A DNA stretch of 64,000 bases from Epiperipatus broadwayi. Its lineage: Eukaryota > Onychophora > Udeonychophora > Euonychophora > Peripatidae. The stretch lies in NCBI GenBank assembly GCA_028023455.1, contig JAQFVV010012506.1, positions 2,228,714 to 2,292,713 on the forward strand, written 5' to 3'. Positions 11,511 through 25,330 of the stretch are shown here, one piece after another. Numbering within the stretch: the stretch's first letter is position 1; each line of letters opens with the position of its first letter. Made by a program: the position numbers and the translations under genes. Below the pieces are notes generated by a model, which saw only the letters and a list, made by a program, of their open reading frames with translations, ran no database searches and was not told the origin of the DNA.

Positions 11511-13176
11511 CAGAAATTTTATATATATTCTTTTCATATTTTTAGAAATTCTATATATATTAGCAATTCTATATATATAATATAAAGTTTTGCATTTTCA
11601 TTAAAACTAAAAACTTGAGTGGTTAATTCCTTGGTAATGCTAATTTGAGTTTCAATTCAAAGATTTTTACTCTTGAGTTCATCACTGCACTAAATCACAC
11701 AAAGCTATAATTTTATTCCTATCTTATTAAAAAAAAAATTTAATCCTAAATTTTATTTTAAAATTGAATTTTTTTTTCATTGAGATTTAATAATTAAAAT
11801 TAAAATGTTGCTACTAAAATGAGAATTTATAACAAACAAGTAAAATTAAAAGAAATAAAATTTCAAATTAATAAAATGAATAAAATGCATATTAGTATAT
11901 AATTAAAGTATGCTGCTATGTTGAATAACCATCTTTTAAGGCTTTTTTTTACATATTGCTTTCATTTAAAACCTCATGTTTATCTTATATGTTTTTATTG
12001 TCACATAGTAACAATAATTATTTCATTGAATTATCAAAAACGTATTTTAGCATAAGAGTAATAGAGAATTATTCCTAATGAAAAGGAATAAGTTTGATTG
12101 GGTATAATATTATTTTGCTTAAATAAAAAAAAAAAACCTAGCTTAAAGCATAAATTTAATATATATGTGTGTGTGTGTGCGCAATAATCATAATTATTTA
12201 TGGTATGATAGTTAATACATCCATATTCTTGTGTTTAAAATCACTAAAAATATATCAAGCTATTTAGACTTGAAATCTATAATTTAAAACACAAGGCAAC
12301 TATATAAAATTAATCTTATGGCAAAAAAACATACTCATCAAAGATATTTTTGTAATATTATAAAATAGAACATCATATAACATTACAGTACTATCCCCAA
12401 AACAAAATTTTACTAAAATTCTTTCACAACCATGATTTCATTTATAAACAAATAGATCTTTTCAAGTGGAATTCAACAAAACACACATATATACAAAACA
12501 AAATATCCTTCCCTTCATTCATTTCAACAACCAACTTCCTTTAACATCCAAAAATATCTTCATGAGATAGATGGCCTTAGATTCAAAAAAATTTACATCA
12601 AAATTTTAAAAAAAATGTTTTTGGCTAGTATTGTAATGTTATATGAATTTCTATTTTATTTATAATTACTTGTATAATGTTAGGCAGTATTTAATTTTTG
12701 AATATTATGTATATATATATTTCTTGGTCTTCCATGCATGTATTTGCTTCTTGTCACTATCAATGCTGTATTGATATTTGAGTCAAATTATATTTACCAT
12801 TAGCAAAGTACTGGAGGTCATGTGATTTGAATGTCCCAGGGGATCTGTAAACAATCATTGAATTGAAGTAAAATGTTATTATTAACAAGCAAACACATAC
12901 ATGGATTAATGTGAAATGTTTTCTCTAATATATATATATATGCAATTAATAATAATAGTTTTCTAGGTCTTAATATGACCTGAAGTAAAATGCAGTGCTT
13001 TAATATTTTAATAAGTATTTGATTAAACATCATTGATTATTGATTAATAATATCTGGCAAAGTGACAATATACCATGATTATTTTATTTTATTGTTAAAT
13101 TACTATAGACTTAATTGCATATATTTTTTCACGCTTGTTTTATTTGGTGAATGGATAAGACATGTTGCACTAGTAA
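11511..13176. other. AT-rich sequence, no feature recognised
   Basis: Homopolymer and AT/GT microsatellite patches (12160-12180, 12708-12720, 12929-12941). No supported gene. Confidence 0.4.
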
Positions 13177-13321
13177 ACTATCAGTATCTTTTTTTTTTTT
13201 TTCATATGTCATAGCATCGGCCGGGACGCGAACCCACAACTGTCTGCAACCAACTACTTGCTTGCATGGCGGCTGCGATACCTCTCGGCTAACAATGCAA
13301 GACAGACTACTATCAGTATCT
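13177..13321 (-). mobile_element. tRNA-derived SINE, family A, 13-bp TSD
   Basis: ACTATCAGTATCT occurs at 13177-13189 and 13309-13321 and brackets a short SINE read on the minus strand. In order the SINE has a pol III A-box-like TAGCCGAGAGG, a long tRNA-like middle, a B-box-like GGTTCGCGTCC, the tail ATGCTATGACATATG, and an A run (a T run at 13190-13202 on the plus strand). The body is only about 100 bp, so the element is little more than a tRNA-like head and a 15-base tail. Copies of the same family are at 54104-54217 and 63368-63468. An LTR-independent LINE partner is likely but is not shown. Confidence 0.85.
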
Positions 13322-16300
13322 TTTTTTAAAAAAAAGCAGCAATAGGAAGTATAAAATAAAAAAAACCCCACAGCATTCCTTCACCTTACTATAAGGTAAT
13401 AAACAGTAATCTAATCACTTTCATTTAAGTTGTTATTGAAATTGGTTACGAGTGTATTGTTTTTTCACATGCAACATCTGCTTTTTTGATCTCAAATTCT
13501 GTGTCATTAAAATACATCTATTTATGAATAGTTTTTTTATTACTTTGAAAGTACTTACAAATTTTATTAAAGTATATAGCCCAAATATTACAATGTTTAT
13601 TTATCAACACTATTACTGTGTAAATCCATACTATATTTTGTAATTAGTTTGCATCTTATTGAATAATATTCTGATAATAGAATTTTTATAAATTTTAATT
13701 ATAAATAAATTAAAATAGATAAAAAATATTATACTTTTATCAAAACATTTTTATTGGATTTCATTTTTAATAAAAATCTTTTCCAAGGTTTATTATTTTT
13801 ATTAAAAATTTACAATTGCCCTATACTGACTCTTTTTTTCTTTTCTAGATATTATATTAAATAGAATGAATCAGCTACAAATAAACTAAACTTTAAACAG
13901 AAGTAATATATTAAGTCTTTTAAATTTTATTTAAAAGTCTTTTTTAATTAAATAAAAAATTTTGTAAAAAAAAAAAAATGTCTTAATTTCAATCTCAATT
14001 TTTTAAATATATAGTATGCAATTGTGGTATTAACATTTTGTATATACACAACATATATGTTTAATTTTTTTTTTCATAGAATGTCATAATAATAAAGAAT
14101 AAAAATAAGAAGTTTATATCCATGTAAAGAGAAATAACTTTTGTCTTTTGACGTTGCCAGGAAATTATCAATTATTACTATAATTGACAATTATCTTGAA
14201 AATAAACAAGTTTCCTCATTAATCTATAACAACTCTTTTGTTAGACATTTTTATTGAAGTAAAAAGTCATCTTTTAATCCAAACTGAAGTTGTTAAATGG
14301 ATTTAAATCCAGAAAACTATTTTTTACGGATGTGAGAATGTGAAGGAATAGCATCTTTCTTGACATTCTGTAAATAATATTTTAAACTTCTCTAGAGAAT
14401 TGTATATGTTACATTAAATATTTTATTGTTATTATAATAAAAAATATATACATTTCACACATAATAAATAGGGAATATTTTGACTTGCAAAATTTGAAAT
14501 GCAGATTTCATACATTTTGATGAATAAATATCAAATTGTTCACATCTATAATTTTAAATAGATTTCCAGTTTATCCCCTTCCCCATTCTGTCATTTATTT
14601 GTTCAGATGTCTTAAGAAATTATGAGATTCATTGTACTTAACTCATTGTATTTTATTTCAAATCATTTTAAACTACAAAAGATATTGTTAATGTTAAAAA
14701 ATATGTTATGCTTTATTTTTTAGTCATTATTCTAAAAAAAAAAAACTTTCTATAAATTTGAATTGTTATTATTAATTTTTTGGCATTACAGATTCTTGTG
14801 AAGCAATGATAATGTATCAGATTTTTATCTAAAACCTGAATTTAAATTGAGGCTGAATAATCTTGAAATTTTTTCAATAGCCTTTCAATTTTTTAAATAG
14901 CTAACCCAATTAACTAATCAATATTAGTCAGAAAATGACTTTCTAGCTAGTTTTAGGAAAAGATTAAAACAATAATAGAAAACTTTTCATTTACCCACTA
15001 GCTATTAGCAAGCTTGATAATCATATTTCTTTCTTGAATGTTTTTTTAATAAATAGCTGTTCCAGAGATTTTTGTCACACAATGATCTAATATAATGTGT
15101 CTTGCAAGAGGTTTAGTTGATTTTCCATCAAACATTACCATATATAAGATTGTAAGCTTCTATAAGAGTATAAATAAATAACCTTAATAATTACATATTT
15201 ATATGGTATATAATTAATATATTTAAAGTTTATTTGATGGCAAAGTTATTTAAAAATGAATTGGGTTATAGGCTCTACTTTGTCAATTAATATTAAAATA
15301 TCATTAAAGAGATTTTAGTAAAACTATTACCGTAATTGATGTTCAAACTTGAATATCAAATTGAGTATTACAAATCTGCTTAAAATGAAACAGAGTTGTT
15401 ATATATGATGTTATTTCTAATCTGTTGTGCAACTGGTAATATCAGGTTTGAATGACAGTAACCCACGTTCTGCAAAAAAGATTAATTGATTTTCATCAAA
15501 TATTGCCATATGTGATCTAAGTTTTTATAAATTTCTATACAGGGCATAAAGAGATGATATATATATATATATATATATTGTGCCCTTTTCTATAGGTCAG
15601 TAATAGTTCATAACAGTCAATTACTAAAAATTTTAAATTTTAGAATATGTTATTTTAACATGTTAATTATATTTTGTCAATTATGTTATAATAGTATATA
15701 CAATTATAGCAAATCATTTAAAAGTAGTTAAGTAAAGCTTAAAATATTGTTGCATATGGTTGTAAAAGCTGGCCATATTAAATAACACAGCTATAAATAT
15801 TAAAAAGTATATTTAAATGTCAAAGTTTAATAGTTTAAAACTTATAGTAATAAATGTTATATTTTAAATTTATAAAGTCATATTTAATAATCTAATAAAA
15901 ATCGTACATTTTAAAAATAAACTTTATGATGGTGAAAATTGTATTTAGTTCTATATTTTAAATTATTTTTCCAAATTTTTATAATTATATTATTTAATAT
16001 AATAAAGTGTTGCAATTTTATAAATCTGGGCAGAGAAATAGATTAAAAATCGTCTGTCAAAGTTATTAATCATGTGACTTGTATAATGCATACTCTCACA
16101 CACGCTTGTTTGAATTAATAACAAAGTTTGAAATATTTTAAAAGTTATATTATAGAATTGGATGGAATTATTGCCTAGCATAAAGCAAATATTAAATATT
16201 AAGTTAACTATCGTATAACATGCTTAAATGATGTAATAAAGACGAATACACTCATAATATAAAAATTAAATATTTTGTTTAAATAAAACAAGATAAATGG

Positions 16301-17984
16301 AATATTAAGAATGGAATAGGTTATTAAAATTATTTAAAAGGTTATTTTAATATATATATAACATTGTTAAAATAACTCAGAAAATACTACTTCCTAAGCT
16401 TACCATTTTTAGATAGTAAGAGCCTTTTTTAAAATCATTTCTTTTACCTTTTATAGATTAAGAATAGCTAGAAGCTCTTTTACCAATTAATTTTGGATGA
16501 CTTGTTATGTTGGTTAAAGTATCAATTTGTGAAAGAAAAATTTAAACCCTGTTGAAACTTGAAAAATTATCTTAGTATTACCCAGCCCATAATTGGAACC
16601 CCAGATTTTGAGAACAGTACTAACCACTATATACTGAAGTCCTTTTATAATATATATATATATATGGGTTTTGTGCTTTATTAAAAGTCTCAATATTTTA
16701 TTTTTAAAAAAGTTTTTTTAGAAATCACTAATGATAAGTTTTTTGTTCAATAACAGCATTGAATTTTTAGCAATTTTTGAACAATCTGTCAGCAGGAAAG
16801 TAATCACTATTGGATTGCTTTTATGATAGCGTCACGATAATTTGGTCGATAAATTTAATCACGACTTCTAGTTGGCTAAATTTTAAAATGTAGATAATTT
16901 TGTTGGCTCACTGAGGCTCAGCAAATTGTAGTACTTTTTTGCAGTTTTTATCAAGCTTAGTAAAAATTTGATATTAAAATAGAAACCACTCATTTTAAAA
17001 AATATATATGAATATATTTTCTATTTGGTTATATATATTTTTAAAAAACAAGTTTTATTAGTTTTTTGAAACATCTGTTTTCAAATATATATATTAAAGA
17101 TTTATTTCATAATTATTAAATTATTATTTATATAAATAAGTTTGATCTTATTCATCATTTTTTAATTACTATTACTAATTTTCAAAAGTAAATTTAGGTG
17201 TTATAACATTATAATATTCACATTTCCAGATTGAAATGTGGATACCGTCAGTAAAGTGTTGCTTTAAATTCTTTATATTATTCAAACTAATATACTAATA
17301 TTTAAATAAAAACTCTGATGTTTTAAAACCAAATCAACATGCTTATATAGTTATCAAGATCTGGCGTTAGATCAGTTTCTATATATTAACGTGGACTTAC
17401 TTTTATGCTAGTAGTAGTTAGCCACTTCCACTATTTGTTTAGGAAGATTAATACAAACAATCATATGACATGAATTTCTGACTTACTAATATATTTACAG
17501 TTAATAGAAAATAGAGGTTGTTAATTTGACTAGTGTTAAAAATAATAAGTTGTAACTTAAATCTTAAATTTTTGCTCATGAAAACCAAGATCAGAATTGG
17601 TCTGGAAATGCGGATATTCAACACTATATATTAGATAGAGGGGGTCCCTAGAGTAGGATGGAAAAAACTATTTGTGGAAGCTGTTGTTTTTATTCATTTT
17701 CTGAGATTTTTGATATATTTTGTAATAAATAAAATAATTATTTAATTTCCTTAAAAATATGAACATTCTTTTTAGTTTTACAAATCTCAGTTGGAAATAA
17801 ATTGAAGATGATATTATAGCTGAAGAGAAAAGAAGCTAAAAATATCCTTTTTATTTCACAGTATATAAATATGTATCTAATAATAAATAATTATAACTTT
17901 TTGAAACATTTGTAATTGAAAAGTGGAAGTAACTATCTCTTACTAGTCATTTTCACTGAATATGAATTCACTTTAGAATTAAGA
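13322..17984. other. AT-rich sequence with one dispersed short repeat pair
   Basis: No supported gene over about 4.6 kb. A roughly 60-bp motif occurs twice, at about 15115-15175 and 15485-15550 (TTGATTTTCCATCAAACATT and a diverged second copy). AT microsatellites lie at 15558-15580 and 16651-16666. Confidence 0.4.
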
Positions 17985-19760
17985 TTTCACCAAGCTCAAT
18001 CCAGTTTCTTTTATTCATGGCCTCTCTTTTCTACATTATCCAAAAAACTTCCTTATTCCACTCATGCATCTGACATGTAGTCTCTATCTGTCTTATACAA
18101 TTTCTTGGGATCCAATTTAAAATTTCCAGTGTCCATCTATTATTTTGTTTTTTAGAAATATGTCTAGCCCAGCTCCACTGCAGTCTCGTAATTCTTTCTA
18201 TTATAACAGTGTTACTCATTTATTCTTTCATTCACATATTCATTTTTTTTATAACTCCTAACAAACATCTCTCCATATTTCATTGAATGGTTTGAAGCCT
18301 CTGGTGCTTTTCTACTAAATGTACAAGTCTCAGATCCCAAATTTAAGAATTGGTAAAACACATCTATTAAAAACCTTCAATTTTAAACACATATACATAT
18401 TTCATTTTAATACTAAGTTATTACTACAAAAAATACTCTATCCACATATAATTCTATGATTAATTTTATTCATGATGTTTTTATGTACATTAAAAATCTT
18501 ACTAATGTATTTGTAATTATTTTTATTCTAATTTATGATTATCAATTGTTAAATCCATTGGAAATTAATATTTTAAACACTTACTTTAGACCTACATTTT
18601 TCTTTTATTTGATAATTATGCAACATTTTCTGTAATTCTGAAGCATTATTTGCAACTACAACCATATTATTTGAAAAAATTAGATGACATAATATTTTCT
18701 ATTTATTTGTATTTCTTTATCTTCCTATTTTGATCCCAAATATTTATTGTAAAGCTACGATAAAAATTTTGAAAATATGAAATCACTTATCTATCTTTTT
18801 CAATGTCAATCCTCTTAAACCTAATTACTGTTGTTACAATTTGATAAATATTCTGGGTTTCTGATTTGATGATCAAAATTTTAATCTCATGAAATTGCTA
18901 ATAGAATAAAATGCTTTTTCATAATCTATAAACTAAAAGCATAATGGCAACCTCATATTCATCGGTTGTTTCTAAAAACTTTTGTCATTACTTGGATATG
19001 ATTTACTGTACTGAAACTATTTTTAAATCTAATTTTTTTTTTCTAGTTTTTTTAGTTGGTTAGAATTGAAAATTCACTGTAAACAAATTATAATTATCTC
19101 AGTAAAATTTTGTATAGAACTGATAGATGATTGATAGATCTGTAATTTTTCATATTTTTATCACATCTTTTAAATATTAATATTATTACTATTGCATTCT
19201 TCCAATTATGTAGTACTTATTTATCATTTAGACATTTGGTATATGATTTTGCCAACAATTTTTTGATTTCTTCACCTGTTTTTATTAAAATATCAATAAA
19301 AATTCCAATTATCTTTTGGATCTTTCCTTCATCATAGGTTTAATTGCATGTCTCACATTTTTATTTAAAATATTTAGCAATTTTAAAAATGTAGTAATTA
19401 TAGGGGTTAATTTTTGTATTTATTATTGTATAATTTTTTATAAACCTCTTCGATACATTTCATAATATTACTTCTCTCTGAAGTAATAATTCCATCTTTT
19501 TTTATAATAGAAATAATTTTTTATCTTATAATAAAATGTTGTTTTACACTAATTGAAACTTTTATTTTCTTGTATAAATTTTTTTGCTAATTAACAATTA
19601 TATTTTCTTATATCATTATTAACTATTTTAAGTACAATTTTACAAAATTCTAGATAGTCAATTCTTCTTAATGGATGTTGTTTTTTAAATTTTAATTATT
19701 CCATACATTGTCTTGTCCATATATTTTGTCATTGTCACTATTATTACTATATGATTATTT
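17985..19760 (-). pseudogene. RTE-type LINE relic, RT to 3' end
   Basis: Minus-strand frame 18219-18031 reads ITRLQWSWARHISKKQNNRW then LEILNWIPRN, the RTE C-terminal signature (LKWxWAGHxxR-dnRW-xVlxWxPR). Just upstream, at about 18300-18240, is MERCLLGV, matching the MERxMLGV block that precedes it in RTE elements. The region up to 19760 aligns by eye with the second RTE relic at 53060-54830, including the stretch near 19690-19720 that matches 59500-59530. No intact frame; heavily mutated. Confidence 0.72.
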
Positions 19761-22318
19761 ATATAGTAGATGAATGTCAATGGGCTTACTCTCTGAGTTT
19801 GAGATCAAGAAACACTATTATCCTTTTTTCAAATTGCCTTTTATATCACAACTGATACATCAGTTGAGTTTTTTTGAAGTCATGATATATAATATGACCA
19901 AAACTTTAATAAGGTACCATATAGAGAAATTATCATCATTGATTTTCACAGACACCTACCCTTTATTATATTTAGGAAGATTAATCCTGTTTATAAGCAT
20001 CTTCCAGACTGCACCATATTGCAATCATAGTTTTTGTCAGTTTATTGATATTTATCTGACCCACATTATCCTGAAATTTTCCATATAATAATAGCTAATT
20101 AGTTATTCAATAACCAAAAAATATTAAGTAGCTAATTGGTCTGATGGTAATCTGGAAAAAAATATCAAGATTAAGTTGGCTTGATTTGAACTCTAATAAT
20201 CCTTGGATGCACAAATAATTATATCACAAGGTTGTTTTCATGCTTAGTAGCTAACAGTTATCTATGTATATGTGTGTGTATGTTTAAATATATAAAATAA
20301 TGCTATACTTACATAATAAACACTACACTGGAAAAACAAATGCAAACAATCAACTTAATTTATTGCATTTGTAACTTGAACTTCTTACTGTAATAAGCTA
20401 CCAATCAAATGAAAAAGCTATCAGACTGACCTTTCTCACTATATATGTATTTTTCAGAGGTTTAATCACAAGAACTTTGCCATTAATAATGATAGCCCAA
20501 TTTCTAATTTAAAAAAAGCTGTGACTGAAAATTTATTGGTATTAAAAGTTTGAATATTTTCATATTCATATATGTATATATGGTATGAATCATTTTAATG
20601 CGATACAGTAGATATATTTCAGTAAGTGAGTATGATTTTTATATTTTCTTTTGGGTGTTATAATCTGTACTAAAATCACCTTCACAAGATTTGACATTTG
20701 TTTTAGCATTATATTAAAACATTTAATACATCACTGATTTATTACTTATAGAGTGAGTGGGACCAATCTGATATTTTTTTACTAAATTAATAGTTTGTGA
20801 AAGTATGGCGTTAATTTGATCGGAAACATTTTTTTTTTTTAGTTTAGTACTTAATTTTATGTGTGCATATCATATACACTCTCTCTATATATAAATAATA
20901 ATAAAAACATACGGGTAAATTAATTTATTACATATAAATGCAGACAAATATTTTAAAAAATCTTTGTCTGTATGTGTCTCTGTAGACTGCTGGACTAATA
21001 CATAAGTACCGATTTAATCATTTCATAATTCCTATTATTTAAAAACATTGTGAGAAGTGAAAAACGAAAAAAAAAAACCTGAAAGAATAGTTCAAAATTA
21101 AACAATGTTTTATTTTCTGTATTAGGTTAGAAACATCCTGGATAATAATTCAGTTTTTAACAAAAATAAATTTATATTTACGTATGAGGTGGTTCTTTTA
21201 TTTACATAAGAGTTTTAGTTCATATATATCTAAAAGAAAATTATAGCAGTTTCTTCATTTAATCAAAGTGTTCGTAATAGTTAAATCATATGATGTGCAC
21301 ACACTCAGACACACAATCAGATTATTTAAATTCACAATGTCAATAAACATTTTCAATGACGTTAGGTCATTATTTATTGTTTCTGCCATTCATTAAAGTT
21401 TTCTCCAAAATAGTAGTCGTTTAATGACAATGATCTAATATAATTAACATATCCAATAAAAAATTAAAGCGTTCTTTATTTATGAATCTAATATTAGAAC
21501 AGGAACATAACTTAAATGAGTACAGATACCATTGACTAGTCCATTTTTTAGTATCAGTTTTTAATAATAAATCTATTTAACAATAGGTTAGTTGTTAAAG
21601 TTTTATATTTTTACACAATATATTTTCAATATATCTACTTTTCCAAATAAAAATGCTATTTACCAATTTGATTACCCTGTTCGAGTAAAAAAAAATTCTG
21701 GAAACCAATCTTAAATCTTGTCAATTTCCTAGCTACAGACATTGCCTTATGTGAGCTTTAGTTTACAAAAAAAATGATTAACATTATTAATATCACAACG
21801 TCTTGGTTTGCTACTATTCCCATTAGTAATATTACAACTGTTTTTTCTGCTTAAATAAGTAATTTATTAAATATGGCAATTTAGCTAAATTTTGTAAAAC
21901 AGATCATTTTTTATATTATATCTTTTTAATAATCGGAATAGTCATTGAAAGAGTTGCACAAATGTACAGCATTTATTCACTTGTTCTCCTACCTAAAATA
22001 TCAGTTTCAAAAATGTGTCATTATTAATAGTACAGACGTTTGCAAATTCACGATTAAAAACTAAATTCACTTCTATGATTGCTGTCTCAATGTTAAGATT
22101 ATTTTACACTTTACATATAGAAAACAATGGAGTCACAATTGCTGTGTATAAAATTAAAGACAAAACCTTGCTGCACAAACACTTAATCTTATTGATACAA
22201 TTAGTGCAGAGAAATTAGCAAAAGCTTATAGAAAAAAGAAGATAATAAAATAAAAATCGAAATATAATAAAATTGAAAGCTTATTTAAAGGGGAGATAAA
22301 AAAAAAAAACTGCTTATA
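19761..22318. other. AT-rich sequence, no feature recognised
   Basis: A 104-codon plus frame at 19774-20088 has no recognisable domain and could be chance. Nothing else that I can support. Confidence 0.35.
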
Positions 22319-22691
22319 TTGTAACGGTCAGGTTTGTACATTTGCTCAACAGACAGAGTCCAAGCCAGAGAACCAAAAGCTGACCAAGTCGGGATAGTAA
22401 TACCCTACGTCTGATCATACCTTAACTCTCTCACTCGTGCTTCCAAGTCAACCCATCGCGAATGACATGCCTGAGGTTACACTCGATACCTCTTTGATCA
22501 CGTTCCAGCAATAGCAAAGCAGTAAAACATGAGACATTCCCCCCTTATTACATATTCTATTATATACCTTAACTAGTGATTCATAAGATAATGAGCAAGT
22601 AATGAGACTGAGACAAATTTATATTTCATAAATTTAATATAACAATAAATACTCAAGCATAGTAGGTTGTGTACAGCTAGCTCACACGCAG

Positions 22692-22902
22692 GTGAGTGGA
22701 TTCTCAGGGTTATAAATAATAATACAAAGCAATGAATGCATGCTCAGAGTTATAAAACAATATTATTACAAAGCATTCAGTGTGTTCTCAGGGTATAAAA
22801 TAATAGTACAAAGCATTGAGTGGATTCTCAAAGTTATAAAATAATATTACAAAGCATTGAGTATGTTTTCTCAGGGTATAAAATGATATTACAAAGCAAT
22901 AG
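22692..22902. repeat. Minisatellite, five units of about 42-45 bp
   Basis: Five imperfect tandem copies built on GAGTGGATTCTCAGGGTTAT followed by an AT-rich spacer and ACAAAGCATT. Spacing varies by a few bases. Inside the compositional island. Confidence 0.8.
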
Positions 22903-23819
22903 ACTCTTAGTAAGCTTATGTCACCTTTCATGTTGTAATTCATGCCATGTTTTATATGTTTGAAATCGGTTATAGTTAGCTAGAGTAATCGAGTTGATGG
23001 ATAAATGCTAGATATTACTAATACGTTGAAGATTATATCATTGTTGCCAAGTTTAAAATATTATAATGACTAAGTTTAAGATTATATTATAAATATATTC
23101 AAAATCATATTATAGATATTTGCGTGATATAATATTGTTATACAGATAAACGCATTAAATCAGACTCTAGTTCGGATCAAAGCCGAAGTTACTTTCTAGG
23201 GAAGTTGAACTGAGACGTGATGGCAGTGGAACGTTAGATTCTAGTGCGTTAGAAACTAGAGTATCAGATAAGTGCGACTCGAATGCATTCTTAATGGGGT
23301 TTATTACCTAGTAAACGGTTCCCTAACCGATCTGCTTGCTATAATGGAAGAGGCCTTTTAATTAATGAACAGAAGATTGGCTTATGAGCCCTTTGGAAAC
23401 GCTTTGGTTCCGTGAAGTATGAATAATTGTCACATTTGCCTAAACTTTCGAGGCGTGACTTAATGAAATACGAAGTGAATGTCACCTTTGCCTAAACTTT
23501 CGAGGCGTGACTGGACGTGGAACAATCTTGAGATGGGCCCTTATAGACATAGCAAGTAGATATGCATATTTATGCAAATTAGCAATACATTCGCAACGCT
23601 AGATTAATATTTTATAAATTAATTACGCCAAAATCTTAGCTTCTTCAGTGCTACTACCAACGGTCAAGTTCATAAATGAGATTATTAAATTATAAAATGA
23701 TGGCGATAATGAGAATCTGATTTAAGGTTTTTCTGCATAGCTACTTATAGAACTGGGAACATCAGTTATATGTAGTATAACTAGATCTAATATCAAACTG
23801 ATTGTTAAATAATAAAATG

Positions 23820-24350
23820 TGAGTTATAAAATAGCTCACGCAAATTATTGATGTTTAAATAAATTACACATCTTAAATAATTCGTCAAAATAGACCTTAC
23901 TAATAATGAAAAATGGGTTTTAACTAACGAATGCAAATCTATATTTTAAATAGCTTGCGTGAAATATACTTTTTCAAATAACTGACAAGATACATATTTT
24001 AAATCACTTACGCAAATATAATTCTTAAATAACTTGGGCAAAATCTGCGTTTTAAATAGCATACGCAATATATACGTTTTAACTAACTTTAGTAAACATT
24101 TTCATTTTATATAATCTTTAGAAAAGATGCGTTTTAAATAATAGACGCTAAAGATACCTTTTAAATAACTTTAGCGAAACATTTTCATTTTCAATTAACT
24201 TGGGAAAAGATGCGTTTTAAATAATATACGCAAATATACATCTTTAAATAAGTTTATCAAAAGATTTTAAATAATTTGAGAAAAGATGCGTTTTAAATAA
24301 TATAAGCAAATATACATTTTTAAATAACTTTAGTAAAAGATTTTAAATAA
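23820..24350. repeat. Degenerate minisatellite, about 28-60 bp period
   Basis: Repeated motif TTTTAAATAACTTACGCAAA with many variants (GATGCGTTTTAAATAATA, CATTTTTAAATAACTTTAG). The units decay in both directions. A nearby short duplication, ATTAATGATCAA, occurs at about 24628 and 24655. Confidence 0.7.
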
Positions 24351-25330
24351 TTTGTTCGATTCACTCTATCACAAATATAATTCAGAAAAGAGTCTTAGCT
24401 ATATTCTTTATATCGCAATATTGATATAATAAAAGTAATTGCTCACTCCCTTCCCCCCAATAATTTATTAACACACCAGACTCCGTTCTGATAAAAACAC
24501 AGCATAAATCAATAAACATGAACTTAAAATATAAGAATTGCATAAAATGATCGATAAGATAATAATTTAGACATAAAAATTTATAGTATGGTTTTATAGA
24601 AACTAGATGTGTGTGATTATTTAAATTATTAATGATCAACGCCTACTTAAAGTTATTAATGATCAAGCAAGAATTGAGTGTGTTCTAAGATTTAAACCAT
24701 TTTACGATAAACATTTTAGTGGAACATTTAGAAATATTATAAATTATGTGATTTATTTAGCTAGCTTTCATTTAGTATACGTTTTAGTTAGGAAATGTAA
24801 TATTTTGTAGAAAGGATTTACCGGAAAGTCTTTAAGGCCTTGTTCATTGCGCTTCTCTTTATATTCAGTCAGGCTGGGCTTCTCTTAGGTTTTAGTCGGG
24901 ATGTAACTTCGTGAATTTATCTCTGTGGCAGCTTTCTCCATTTCTCTGATCAGGAACTATCTGGTCTCTCAGGTACAGGTTCTTTCTCTTGTGATGGGCA
25001 TGGTGGAGGTCTTCTTTCATCGGTAGCCGCTCGTGGAAGAGCAAACGGCTGTCTCTGTGTCTTCTAGCCAACGGTCATTTTATAGCAGCTTGGATGATGG
25101 TTTTTTTTAGATTTAGCAGTCTAAACGGCAGGAACAGTTTTCTTAGTTAACTCGGGTCTTCGGAAATAAAATTTGGCAGCAAGCACAAATTTCTCAGCAA
25201 CAGAAAAAAATTTACACGGATGATGATAGATGATGGAAGAGGCTAGGTTAGAGAGCTTGGTGGCTATTTTGGGCCCCTTTTTATGCTGTATTTTTGACAG
25301 AAGTAACCTCCTACTTTGAGTCATGCCACA

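Larger units (their letters stand above)
22319..25330. other. Compositional island of unknown origin with minisatellites
   Basis: From TGTAACGGTCAGG at 22319 to about 25330 the sequence is visibly less AT-rich, with many CG dinucleotides and its own tandem repeats, then changes back. A 34-base segment (TTTGCCTAAACTTTCGAGGC within) is duplicated at about 23428-23462 and 23481-23514. TGTAACGG resembles the start of some LTRs, but no matching end, primer binding site or coding frame was found. A minus-strand TATA-like CTATAAAATGACC lies near 25080. Possible readings are a solo long terminal repeat or large non-autonomous transposon, or host regulatory or non-coding sequence. Confidence 0.4.

Noticed and set aside
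13190-13308. Functional tRNA gene
   Set aside because: Long irregular middle, no convincing cloverleaf with acceptor stem, A tail and TSD present, and several dispersed copies: a SINE.
22692-24350. Regularly spaced repeats that might suggest a CRISPR array
   Set aside because: Eukaryotic context, repeats degenerate, no constant repeat with unique spacers; these are minisatellites.
25121-25324. Basic 67-codon minus-strand frame in the first island
   Set aside because: No domain recognised, no support for transcription; kept only as part of the unexplained island.
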